Shown: positions 16,934-24,735 of the stretch, in pieces
Position numbering within the stretch: the first letter of the stretch is position 1
Layout of the letters: each line of letters begins with the position of its first letter
DNA from: Crocinitomicaceae bacterium
GTDB taxonomy: Bacteria; Bacteroidota; Bacteroidia; Flavobacteriales_D; Crocinitomicaceae
DNA length: 64,000 nt
Direction of reading: 5' to 3'
Assembly (NCBI GenBank): GCA_021325675.1
Contig: JAJTCM010000010.1
Coordinates: 1-64,000, forward strand
The notes under the pieces: model-generated
What the model saw: the letters and a program-made list of their open reading frames with translations, nothing else
The model's database searches: none
What the model was told of the DNA's origin: nothing
Position numbers and translations under genes: made by a program

Positions 16934-18988
16934 ATGATTAAAAACTTTCTACTTACGCTTTTCGTCTGTATTTCCGGGCTTATTCCTTTCACTTCCAGGG
17001 CACAGAAAATCCTGTTTTTTGCCTCCCATGAGCAAACCTATTATTCGGAGCTGATTGTTGCTGTAAAGGGCCTGGAAGCTGCCGGTTACACCGTTGATAT
17101 CGTAAGCGCCAACGCGCAGGATGTTTCAACGTATATGGTCCCAAATCCAACAACAATCGAAGAAACGGCAAATACCCTGTTCAACAGCTCTTATGGTGAA
17201 TTTACAACGCAATTCCCCACTCATTTCGGGGAAGGATGGCAGGCGGGACTGAACGCCACACCGGATTTTTATCCCGTAAGCGGAAGCATCCACGATATTG
17301 CCGATATGACCGAATACGACGCTTTGGTGCTCGCCGGCGGAACGGGCATTTTAGCCTATCGCGTTGACGGACAATATGAATCCCAGGGAAGCGGCGACCG
17401 GTTGCTAACAGCAGCACAAGTCCAGCTGACGGCGGAAAAACTGAACGAATTGGCGCTGGACGCCCTAAGCAATGGAAAACCCGTTTTGGCGCAATGTCAC
17501 GGGGCAAGCCTGCCGGTTTTCTGGCGGATTCCCGGAACTTCAGGTGCAGGATCCGAAATACTGGGATTCAGCCTTTTGAAAGACCAGGGCGCGGCCGGCT
17601 ACCCGGATGCACAAACGGAAACGGATTACCTGGACATGAACGTTGCTTACAATAACCTCGACCGCGTGAGGGTTTCCAGTCCGCATTCTTCTTTTGCAGG
17701 ATTTGAGAACGGGAAAGCAAAGATCATTACTTCCCGCGACTGGTATCCCCAGACGGTTGCACATGCCGCGCGGACGCTGCTCAATATCCTGGAATCTTAT
17801 CCCACTTCCGGAGAGCTCGAACAGGAAATATCCGTGCTGATTATGCATGGAGGCGCAGTTGACCCGGATAACTGCGGGGCTGCGAACCATTTGAACGATG
17901 TTCCCTGCAATTACGGTACGGGAAATAATCTTCCTGCGGATTACAGCGACATCGAAAACCTGCTGAATGCTTCTTCAACCTTCGATCACTATCAGTTCAA
18001 TGTCAGCAACCTGAACCTGGCTTCAGGTATTATGCCTTTCGATGCCAACGACGTGAATTCCGTTCTTTCCTACCTTGAGCAGTTCCAGGGAGTTGTTTTT
18101 TTCAAGCATTGGTCCACCGGGATTACCGACGAAATCCAGCAGGCTTTGAAAACTTATGCGGACAACGGCGGGGGAATTGTTGGCCTGCACCACGCTTTAT
18201 ACAACGATATTGACAATGAACAGAACAAAAACATCCTGGTGAATGAAGTTTTTGGTATGGAATCCGCAATGAGCACGTGGTCGGCGAGCCTGGTGAATTA
18301 CCAGGTTTACAGCACGAATTACGGCCATTTTGTGAGTACCTACGGCGTCAATTATTTCAACGCGCAGGAACCGCCGCTGGAATGGGAAAATACGGCGATG
18401 CCGAACGCAGGCTCAAACCTGTCGCACAGTACTTACCAGCGTTTTCCGGTGTTTGACGAGATTTACAATAACATGGTATTTGTGAACAACCCGAGCTTTG
18501 GTCATGGTGTGAATCAAATCTGCCCGCTTTTCTCGAACGATCAATCTCCGCTCGCGCAAATGCACACAACAGGCTTTGTGAAGCTCTTTAACCCGGAAAT
18601 GGACGAAAGCGAAGGCCGGATTGCTTACTTCGAGATCGGTGAACGCAAGGAAAGCATCAACATCAGCCACGTTTTCGGGCAAGTGGTTCGCAACGCCGTT
18701 TTCTGGACAGCTATGGACCCGCTTGCCGTAAGCGGAATTACCCATTACGAAGCGGAAGGAATCAGCATTTATCCGAACCCGACCGAAGGACTGGTCCATA
18801 TTAAAAACCCGGGAAATAAAGAATTGCTATTAACGGTTGTTGACCCTTCGGGACGCCGCTTAAATTCCTGTAAAATAGCTGCGCAAACGGGAACCGACTT
18901 TTCTCTTTCGGGGAAATCACCGGGAATTTACCTCATCGAAATGGAGCAAGAAGGTATCAAACATGTTCAGAAGATAATTCTCCGCTAA
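16934..18988 (+). CDS. Secreted DJ-1/PfpI-like plus ThuA-like double-domain protein with T9SS sorting domain
   Basis: 684 aa. Signal peptide to residue 23 (FTSRAQ). Residues 24-300 look like a class I glutamine-amidotransferase/DJ-1/PfpI fold: KILFFASHEQTYYSEL, DALVLAGGTGIL, and the nucleophile elbow VLAQCHGASLPVF with Cys-His. Residues 310-590 look like a second amidotransferase-like domain of the ThuA type: VLIMHGGAV, FQGVVFFKHW and GGGIVGLHHALYN, the ThuA signature. The C-terminus ISIYPNPTEGLVHIK, ending GIYLIEMEQ and HVQKIILR, is a T9SS sorting domain. ThuA-type proteins are linked to sugar metabolism, but the substrate here is unknown. The TAA stop is followed directly by the ATG of the TPR-phosphatase gene, so the two are coupled. 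Confidence 0.82.
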   Translation: MIKNFLLTLFVCISGLIPFTSRAQKILFFASHEQTYYSELIVAVKGLEAAGYTVDIVSANAQDVSTYMVPNPTTIEETANTLFNSSYGEFTTQFPTHFGEGWQAGLNATPDFYPVSGSIHDIADMTEYDALVLAGGTGILAYRVDGQYESQGSGDRLLTAAQVQLTAEKLNELALDALSNGKPVLAQCHGASLPVFWRIPGTSGAGSEILGFSLLKDQGAAGYPDAQTETDYLDMNVAYNNLDRVRVSSPHSSFAGFENGKAKIITSRDWYPQTVAHAARTLLNILESYPTSGELEQEISVLIMHGGAVDPDNCGAANHLNDVPCNYGTGNNLPADYSDIENLLNASSTFDHYQFNVSNLNLASGIMPFDANDVNSVLSYLEQFQGVVFFKHWSTGITDEIQQALKTYADNGGGIVGLHHALYNDIDNEQNKNILVNEVFGMESAMSTWSASLVNYQVYSTNYGHFVSTYGVNYFNAQEPPLEWENTAMPNAGSNLSHSTYQRFPVFDEIYNNMVFVNNPSFGHGVNQICPLFSNDQSPLAQMHTTGFVKLFNPEMDESEGRIAYFEIGERKESINISHVFGQVVRNAVFWTAMDPLAVSGITHYEAEGISIYPNPTEGLVHIKNPGNKELLLTVVDPSGRRLNSCKIAAQTGTDFSLSGKSPGIYLIEMEQEGIKHVQKIILR

Positions 18989-20941
18989 ATGAGAAAAATC
19001 CTGGGTCTTACGCTTCTTTTTTTATTTGCTTCCCGGAATGGGCTTACCCAGCACGGCAACCCTGCACTCGACTCTTTGTACCGGCTCTACGACAAAGCAA
19101 AAACCGGGAAAGAAAAAACAAAGCAGCTTTACGAAATCGGTAGCCTGGAAATGACTTTCCGGCTTTCTTTCTGGGACAGCCTGCGAAACGACGCCCGGAA
19201 ATACGGCCTGAAAGAACATGAAGCGCATATCCTGAACAACATGGGCTTCATCCATAACAACAAGGGCGATATCCAGAAAGCTTTGTATTATTTCCAGCAA
19301 AGCCTAAAGATCCGGGAACAGATTAAAGATACGGCCGGAATTGCCAATTCATTAAACAATATTGCGTTTATTTACGAAACCACCGGGGAAAAGCAAAAAG
19401 CACTGGAGCAGCACCTGCGCAGTCTCAAAATGCGGCGTAAGATCAACGATCTGCATGGGATAGCTATTTCGGCCAACAATATCGGGACAATTTACCATGA
19501 GCTGAAGCAACTGGACAAAGCCCTGAAGTATCACCTGGAAAGCCTGGAAATCCGGCAAAAAATCGATGATCCGGCAGGCCTCGCCTATGTTCTGAATAAC
19601 CTGGCTGGGATTTACAGTGCGCAGGGCGATCACGAAAAAGCCTTGAAATATTACCGCCAAAGCCTTGAAATCCGGGAAAATCTGGACGATCCGAATGGAA
19701 TTGCTCTCTCCCTGAATAACATGGGCGGGGTTTACCTCGAGCTCGGGCAGCTGGACAAGGCTTTCAGCTATTCCAACAAAGCGTACCTGATTGCTAAAGA
19801 CCTGGGATACCCTGAAACCATTGAAGAAATCAGCGATAATCTCTACAAAATTTACAGCAAAAGAGAACAGTGGAAGGAAGCGTTTACAATGCTGGAGCTG
19901 CACAAAAAAATGCGTGACAGTCTCAACAATGACGGGATCAAAAACGCTTTGTTGGAAAATGAGCTCCGTTATAAATTTGAGAAAACGCGGGCACTGGAAC
20001 AAGCCAAACAGGAAAAAAAGAACGCGGTTTACCAGGAGCAGCTTAAGCGCCAGACTTTGATGAACATTTCGTTTGGGATTGGGTTTTTGATGCTGGTTCT
20101 CATCGCCGTCGTGATTTATCGTTCTTTACGCAATACCCGCAAGCAAAAGCTGATCATTGAAAAGCAAAAGCACCTCGTGGAGGAGAAAAACAACGAAATC
20201 CTGGATTCGATTACGTATGCGAAACGGATCCAATCGGCTATTTTACCGCAGGAAAAGCTGATCAAAAGCGTTTTCCCGGATTCTTTTATCCTGTATAAGC
20301 CCAAAGATATTGTTGCCGGTGATTTTTACTGGTTTGAAGTGATCGATGACCTCGTTTTCCTGGCCGCAGCGGATTGCACGGGACATGGTGTGCCGGGAGC
20401 AATGGTTTCGGTGGTTTGCAACAATGCCCTAAACAGGAGTGTGAAAGAGTTTGGCCTGAAACTGCCGGGAGAAATCCTGGACAAAACCCGGGAAATCGTT
20501 ATTTCAGAATTCAGCAAATCGGATGAAGACGTGAAAGACGGCATGGATATTTCGCTGTGCGCCCTGCATCTGAAGGAAAGAAAATTGTATTGGACGGGCG
20601 CCCACAATCCATTGTGGATCATACGAAAAGGCGAAATTATTGAAGTAAAAGCCGATAAGCAGCCCGTTGGAAAATTTTCTGCAGCAAAGGAATTTACTAC
20701 CCATGAAATTGCCCTCGAAAACGGCGATGAAATTTACGCTTTTACAGATGGTTTCCAGGACCAGTTTGGAGGGGAAAAAGGCAAGAAATTCAAAATTTCC
20801 CAAATGCGGGAGCTTTTCCTCAGCCTGGCCGATTTATCCATGGAAATGAAAAAGGAGCTCATCGAAGCCGCTTTCGAATCCTGGAGGGGCGAATTGGAAC
20901 AAGTGGATGATGTGTGTGTACTTGGCGCACGGATTAATTAA
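18989..20941 (+). CDS. TPR-repeat membrane protein with SpoIIE/PP2C-type phosphatase domain
   Basis: 650 aa. Signal-anchor at the start, then about six TPR units (residues 55-300) with strongly repeated pattern LNNMGFIHNNKGDIQKALYY, ANNIGTIYHELKQLDKALKY and so on. A coiled coil precedes one membrane helix near 355-375 (FGIGFLMLVLIAVVIY), then a second coiled coil. The cytoplasmic SpoIIE/PP2C domain has SAILPQ, KPKDIVAGDFYWF, the metal motif ADCTGHGVPGAM and AFTDGFQDQFGG. The family dephosphorylates serine/threonine on anti-anti-sigma factors or similar partners; the TPR part would sense something in the periplasm. No partner switch genes are nearby. It begins at the base after the stop of the upstream secreted protein. 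Confidence 0.93.
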   Translation: MRKILGLTLLFLFASRNGLTQHGNPALDSLYRLYDKAKTGKEKTKQLYEIGSLEMTFRLSFWDSLRNDARKYGLKEHEAHILNNMGFIHNNKGDIQKALYYFQQSLKIREQIKDTAGIANSLNNIAFIYETTGEKQKALEQHLRSLKMRRKINDLHGIAISANNIGTIYHELKQLDKALKYHLESLEIRQKIDDPAGLAYVLNNLAGIYSAQGDHEKALKYYRQSLEIRENLDDPNGIALSLNNMGGVYLELGQLDKAFSYSNKAYLIAKDLGYPETIEEISDNLYKIYSKREQWKEAFTMLELHKKMRDSLNNDGIKNALLENELRYKFEKTRALEQAKQEKKNAVYQEQLKRQTLMNISFGIGFLMLVLIAVVIYRSLRNTRKQKLIIEKQKHLVEEKNNEILDSITYAKRIQSAILPQEKLIKSVFPDSFILYKPKDIVAGDFYWFEVIDDLVFLAAADCTGHGVPGAMVSVVCNNALNRSVKEFGLKLPGEILDKTREIVISEFSKSDEDVKDGMDISLCALHLKERKLYWTGAHNPLWIIRKGEIIEVKADKQPVGKFSAAKEFTTHEIALENGDEIYAFTDGFQDQFGGEKGKKFKISQMRELFLSLADLSMEMKKELIEAAFESWRGELEQVDDVCVLGARIN

Positions 20942-21009
20942 TGTGCTGATTGTAGAAGAATCAATTAGCACATTAAAATAAGGCCGCTCATCCTGCGACA
21001 AACGGCCTT
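20938..21009. repeat. Two hairpins after the TPR-phosphatase gene
   Basis: TTAATGTGCTGATTG (20938-20952) pairs with CAATTAGCACATTAA (20962-20976) with one G-T mismatch, starting within the stop codon. A second stem AAGGCCG (20980-20986) / CGGCCTT (21003-21009) follows. Neither has a T-run. Further on, AAAGGC (21055-21060) and GCCTTTTT (21076-21083) could terminate plus-strand transcription weakly. Confidence 0.55.
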
Positions 21010-21108
21010 ACCTGACTCTAACCTAATTAATCCATGTGGATTTAGTTATATTTTAAAGGCCTGTTCAATTTTTGTGCCTTTTTCGGCAGGTTATGTTAAC
21101 AGACGCGG

Positions 21109-23781
21109 TCATTCCTGTGATTTAATGAATTTTATTTTTTTGTTGTCGCTTTCGTTAGCCAGCTCCAGGAAATAAATTCCCGGGTTAAAGCCTGTAGTAT
21201 TGAAGGTATACTCATTCGCTCCTTCGTTGACCTCAATGCTTTCGTGCCATACTATTTTTCCGGAGAGATCGCGGATAAATACCTGGTCCATCTCTTTTTT
21301 ACCGGCAGTAAATGTTACCGAGGAAACCGTGTTTACGGGATTTGGGATAACTGCAATATCCTGTACCTGCAATGGCGTAATTAAGGCTAAGATTTTTGTC
21401 TCGCTTTTATTTCCGTCCACATCATACTGCCTGATTTTGTAGTAGGTAATCCTATTGGACGGGTTCAGATCGTAGGAAGTATAATCCTTTCTGAAAGAAC
21501 TGTTTCCGGCGGCTTTCACGGTTTCAATTTTTTCAAAAAATGTTCCGTCATTCGATTTGTAAACCTCAAAATAACTGCTGTTATGCTCACTGAGGGTTGC
21601 CCAGTTTATTTTAACGATCCTTCCTGTAAAATCCGCATTGAAATTGAGCATTTCAACCGGGAGCACAGACGGACAGCGTAAGGTATAAGAAAATGAATTC
21701 GCGCCGAAGGATGTTTCCCGTCCGCAGTCGATGGTTGTCCACGAACCGCTGTAAGAATCGCCTGTTGTCTGGAAATTGATGAAAGCGTTTACATCCCCGT
21801 CCAGGCCATCGCAGCTGACAACTGTTTCGAAACAGAAAGGCCCGAAAGTCGTTCCTGCCCCATCCGGCCAGCCGAGATTGTCGCCCGGGTTATTGTCAGC
21901 AGCCCCGGTAACAACATACCAGCCATCCTGGGTCATACTGTTACCGCTCGTATTTCCTGTGAAATTATTCGACAGGTTCCGCCAGCGGTATGTCGTACCG
22001 ATTGAGCTGTAATTTGGCTCCGGAACAGCGCCAACACCTTGCGATGAAACAAAGCCTGTTGATGCCGTATTGATAAATACTCCATGGAGCCAGTTTGTTC
22101 CACGGTTGGAATACGTAACATTTACACAGGTTGAAATCGTTTGGTCGCTGACAGTTGCATCAACGATCCCACCGCTTGAAACTGCTGCCGGGCTGGCCGT
22201 AGCGCCACTGAAAGTTGAACAAGGCGTTCCGCACGGGGCACAGATCAAGCCGCCGCAATCCACACCAACTTCGTCCTGGTCCTGGATAGAGTTGGTACAG
22301 GAAGGCACACCAGCACATGGAGTACCGCAGGGACCGCCGCAATCCACGCCTTGCTCCGTACAATCCTGGATCCCGTTGGAGCAGTTTGGCGTACAGCAGG
22401 AAATATTGAGGGTATAGTCTTCTATTTCACCATAGGTCAAATTTGTTGCACATGCAGTTGCTTGCGTCGTATTTGCACTGTAATTCCATATAATTCTCAT
22501 TCTTACAGCTGCATCACAGGTTGCACCGGCAGGAACCGCAATACTGCTGTTAAAAGTTCCGGGGTTTACGCCATTTCCAACCAGGATAAATTCTCCGGCG
22601 TCGGCAAAGTCACCGTCAGCATTCCAGTCAATATGGATACTGAGATCATACGTTCCCGAACCTACAGTAGATATCGTTATTGCATTTGTCTGTCCCGGGG
22701 TAACAACCGTTGAAGACCCGGGCTCGCTGCACCCGGTACCTGAATTACTGATTGTTCTATAAACAACGCTTGTTATGGCTTCCGAAAAACTTGAGCAATT
22801 CATGTCTGCATCCTGTGAACAATAAGTAGGACATAAGGCGCCCGTTAAGGTATTGATTACAACATCATCGCTTGTTGATGTACAGCCTGCCCCTCCCGCA
22901 ACACCGGGATCATCAGTTACTGTCCATCGGAAGGTTGTTGAGCCAGGAACTGTTAAGCCTGAAAATGCTGATGTCGGAGAAGTTGGGGTTGCAATACTGA
23001 CACCTCCGCAGTTTGTAACACAGGTCCAGGTGCCGATACTTCCCGCAGGAACGGCTGTAGCATTTAAAGTACCGCTTGTTAAACAAGCTGCCAGGTTCTG
23101 ATCGTTTCCAGCCGTTATAAAGTCATACGAAACCGTGATTCTGCCGGCTCCTCCACTTCCTGAAGCTTTCGAGATAGTTACAATAACAACATTGGCATCT
23201 CCGGCACCACCTCCGGCACCGCCGGGAGCAGCACCACCGCTTCCAGCTGCAGCATCGGCCCCTGCGGCACCACCGGCACCGCCACCACCAGGAGCAGCGC
23301 CACCGGCACCACCAGCACCACCAACCCTGTTCGCACCGGCTGCACCATTCGTATTGGTAGTACCTCCACTTGCTGTACCTCCGGCGCCACCAGTCGGACC
23401 ATTTCCTCCTGCGCCGCCGCCGGCAGTTAAACCGCCAAAGGTTGAAGCACCTCCATTTTGAGTCACACTAAAAGTGGAAGTTGAATTTCCGGCACCTCCC
23501 GCACCCACGCTATATGCAATAGATTGACCGGGGGTAACGGCAATCACCGAAGAGCAAAACGCACCGGAACCACCGCCACCGCCACCGATGGTGTTATTTG
23601 TATTATCACCCTGGCCGGCACCTCCGCCGCCCCAGCAGCTGACTGTTATGGACGATACACTGCATGGAACAATAAAATTACCGGCTCCGGCAAGGGTTTC
23701 CGTCATGGTTTGTGCATAGCAGGCCATGCTAAAAAAACTTGCTATTGTGAAAGTTATTAATCGTGTAGAAAAATGTTTCAT
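21109..23781 (-). CDS. Large secreted protein: Gly-rich domain, GEVED domain, Cys-rich repeats, T9SS sorting domain
   Basis: 890 aa. Signal peptide to CYAQ. Residues 28-205 are a glycine-rich low-complexity domain (GGGGAGQGDN, GGAGGAGGAAPGGGGAGG), like the bacterial Gly-rich T9SS cargo that forms beta-rich surface layers. Around 330-460 is a GEVED domain (IDWNADGDFADAGEFILVG to YGEIEDYTLNI). Two copies of a Cys-rich unit follow, CSNGIQDCTEQGVDCGGPC and CTNSIQDQDEVGVDCGG. The end VIPNPVNTVSSVTF, with GIYFLELAN and KKIKFIKSQE, is a type A sorting domain. It is preceded by a small secreted protein only 10 bp upstream, so the two form an operon. Likely adhesin or matrix protein; role inferred. 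Confidence 0.9.
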   Translation of the reverse strand: MKHFSTRLITFTIASFFSMACYAQTMTETLAGAGNFIVPCSVSSITVSCWGGGGAGQGDNTNNTIGGGGGGSGAFCSSVIAVTPGQSIAYSVGAGGAGNSTSTFSVTQNGGASTFGGLTAGGGAGGNGPTGGAGGTASGGTTNTNGAAGANRVGGAGGAGGAAPGGGGAGGAAGADAAAGSGGAAPGGAGGGAGDANVVIVTISKASGSGGAGRITVSYDFITAGNDQNLAACLTSGTLNATAVPAGSIGTWTCVTNCGGVSIATPTSPTSAFSGLTVPGSTTFRWTVTDDPGVAGGAGCTSTSDDVVINTLTGALCPTYCSQDADMNCSSFSEAITSVVYRTISNSGTGCSEPGSSTVVTPGQTNAITISTVGSGTYDLSIHIDWNADGDFADAGEFILVGNGVNPGTFNSSIAVPAGATCDAAVRMRIIWNYSANTTQATACATNLTYGEIEDYTLNISCCTPNCSNGIQDCTEQGVDCGGPCGTPCAGVPSCTNSIQDQDEVGVDCGGLICAPCGTPCSTFSGATASPAAVSSGGIVDATVSDQTISTCVNVTYSNRGTNWLHGVFINTASTGFVSSQGVGAVPEPNYSSIGTTYRWRNLSNNFTGNTSGNSMTQDGWYVVTGAADNNPGDNLGWPDGAGTTFGPFCFETVVSCDGLDGDVNAFINFQTTGDSYSGSWTTIDCGRETSFGANSFSYTLRCPSVLPVEMLNFNADFTGRIVKINWATLSEHNSSYFEVYKSNDGTFFEKIETVKAAGNSSFRKDYTSYDLNPSNRITYYKIRQYDVDGNKSETKILALITPLQVQDIAVIPNPVNTVSSVTFTAGKKEMDQVFIRDLSGKIVWHESIEVNEGANEYTFNTTGFNPGIYFLELANESDNKKIKFIKSQE

Positions 23782-23791
23782 CGCAGTAGTA

Positions 23792-24166
23792 TTAATAGTT
23801 GGTTAAATCTTCAACCTTGCTACCTTCTTGTACATTCCATGTAAAAGTTCTGGGTTGATTAGCTGCCGCTCCTGACATGACCGCCCCTTTTTCAACGAGA
23901 CCTTCATTGTAGCGACGGCCTTGTGCCCGCATTTTATTAGCAGATAACAGCAGGATTTGCATTTCCTGGCCGTCAACCGTTACAATTATCGTGTTATCTA
24001 CATCCTGTGAGCGATACAGATCAAAATACATGGGATCAATGTTATCCAAAAGGTATTCACCGGTAAAATCAGTGCTTTTGGCAAGCACTTCGTAAGGCTT
24101 GGTTTCTTCCTGGGCAAACAGGCAAAAAGAAGAAAACATGAATAAATAAAATAGTGTTAGTTTCAT
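23792..24166 (-). CDS. Small secreted protein, unknown
   Basis: 124 aa. Signal peptide MKLTLFYLFMFSSFCLFAQ, then a small mature chain (about 105 residues) with a short beta-rich core (YEVLAKSTDFTGEYLLDN, NTIIVTVDGQEMQILLL) and no Cys. I do not recognise a family. It ends 10 bp before the Gly-rich GEVED protein on the same strand and is probably made with it. It could be a chaperone, anchor or partner of that large cargo protein (inference). Confidence 0.75.
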   Translation of the reverse strand: MKLTLFYLFMFSSFCLFAQEETKPYEVLAKSTDFTGEYLLDNIDPMYFDLYRSQDVDNTIIVTVDGQEMQILLLSANKMRAQGRRYNEGLVEKGAVMSGAAANQPRTFTWNVQEGSKVEDLTNY

Positions 24167-24735
24167 AGTTAATGGGGGTTATAAATCTTCGCTAAGTTCG
24201 TTATGCGATGAATTATTTTCCCAACTTATTCGATAGGATGCATAAATCAGAAGTCAATTAACTCCTTTTTACGGATGCTTATTTAATATCAATTGCATCA
24301 GACGGGTTATTAACACAAATAATAACTTCATAATAAGCTAATTACCAACTAATTAAACAACTAAATACTTAATTACAATAACTAAATGAGTGATTTTGAG
24401 TTAATTAACTAATCAAAAACTAAATCGATTTAAATGCTTATTGTTGAAAAAAACCATCGTTAAAAAAAGAAAAGGAGCTGAACAAAAGTCCAGCCCCCTT
24501 CAGTAACTTTCTACTTTGAATACTTAAGGCTAACATAAAAAGTATCTGTAGAATAAAGCTAACAAAAACTAGAAAACTTAGTTCTCATTTAATTACGGGT
24601 TAGATAATTTATGAGAAAATTAAATATACTTATCACTAGTAAATTTAGGGTAAAATAAACAGGATTTATTCCATTTTCGATATTCGGCAGGAATCACCCG
24701 ATAATCGGTATAAATCAACTATTTGATTGGGTTGC
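24167..24735. other. 569-bp AT-rich intergenic region
   Basis: No coding frame with gene-like composition was found on either strand. 24340-24425 is a low-complexity AT tract with recurring AACTAA/TTAATTAA words at about helical spacing. A minus-strand terminator lies inside (24462-24497). The part next to 24166 must carry the promoter of the small secreted protein, but no convincing TAnnTTTG was found. Confidence 0.6.
24462..24497 (-). terminator. Probable intrinsic terminator
   Basis: On the minus strand GGGGCTG pairs with CAGCTCC (24491-24497 with 24474-24480, one G-T) and runs into TTTTCTTTTTTT. It lies about 240 bp after the stop of the gene ending at 24736, so the mRNA would have a long 3' end. 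Confidence 0.6.

Noticed and set aside
19352-20002. Minus-strand frame inside the TPR-phosphatase gene
   Set aside because: The apparent repeats are the antisense of TPR units; no signal or domain of its own.
23135-23461. Pro/Ala-rich plus-strand frame
   Set aside because: It is the reverse complement of the Gly-rich tract of the secreted protein at 21109-23781, where GGN codons read as Pro and Ala on the other strand.
24340-24425. AT tract with AACTAA words considered as a CRISPR-like or iteron array
   Set aside because: Words are too short and irregular; no constant repeat length or spacers.
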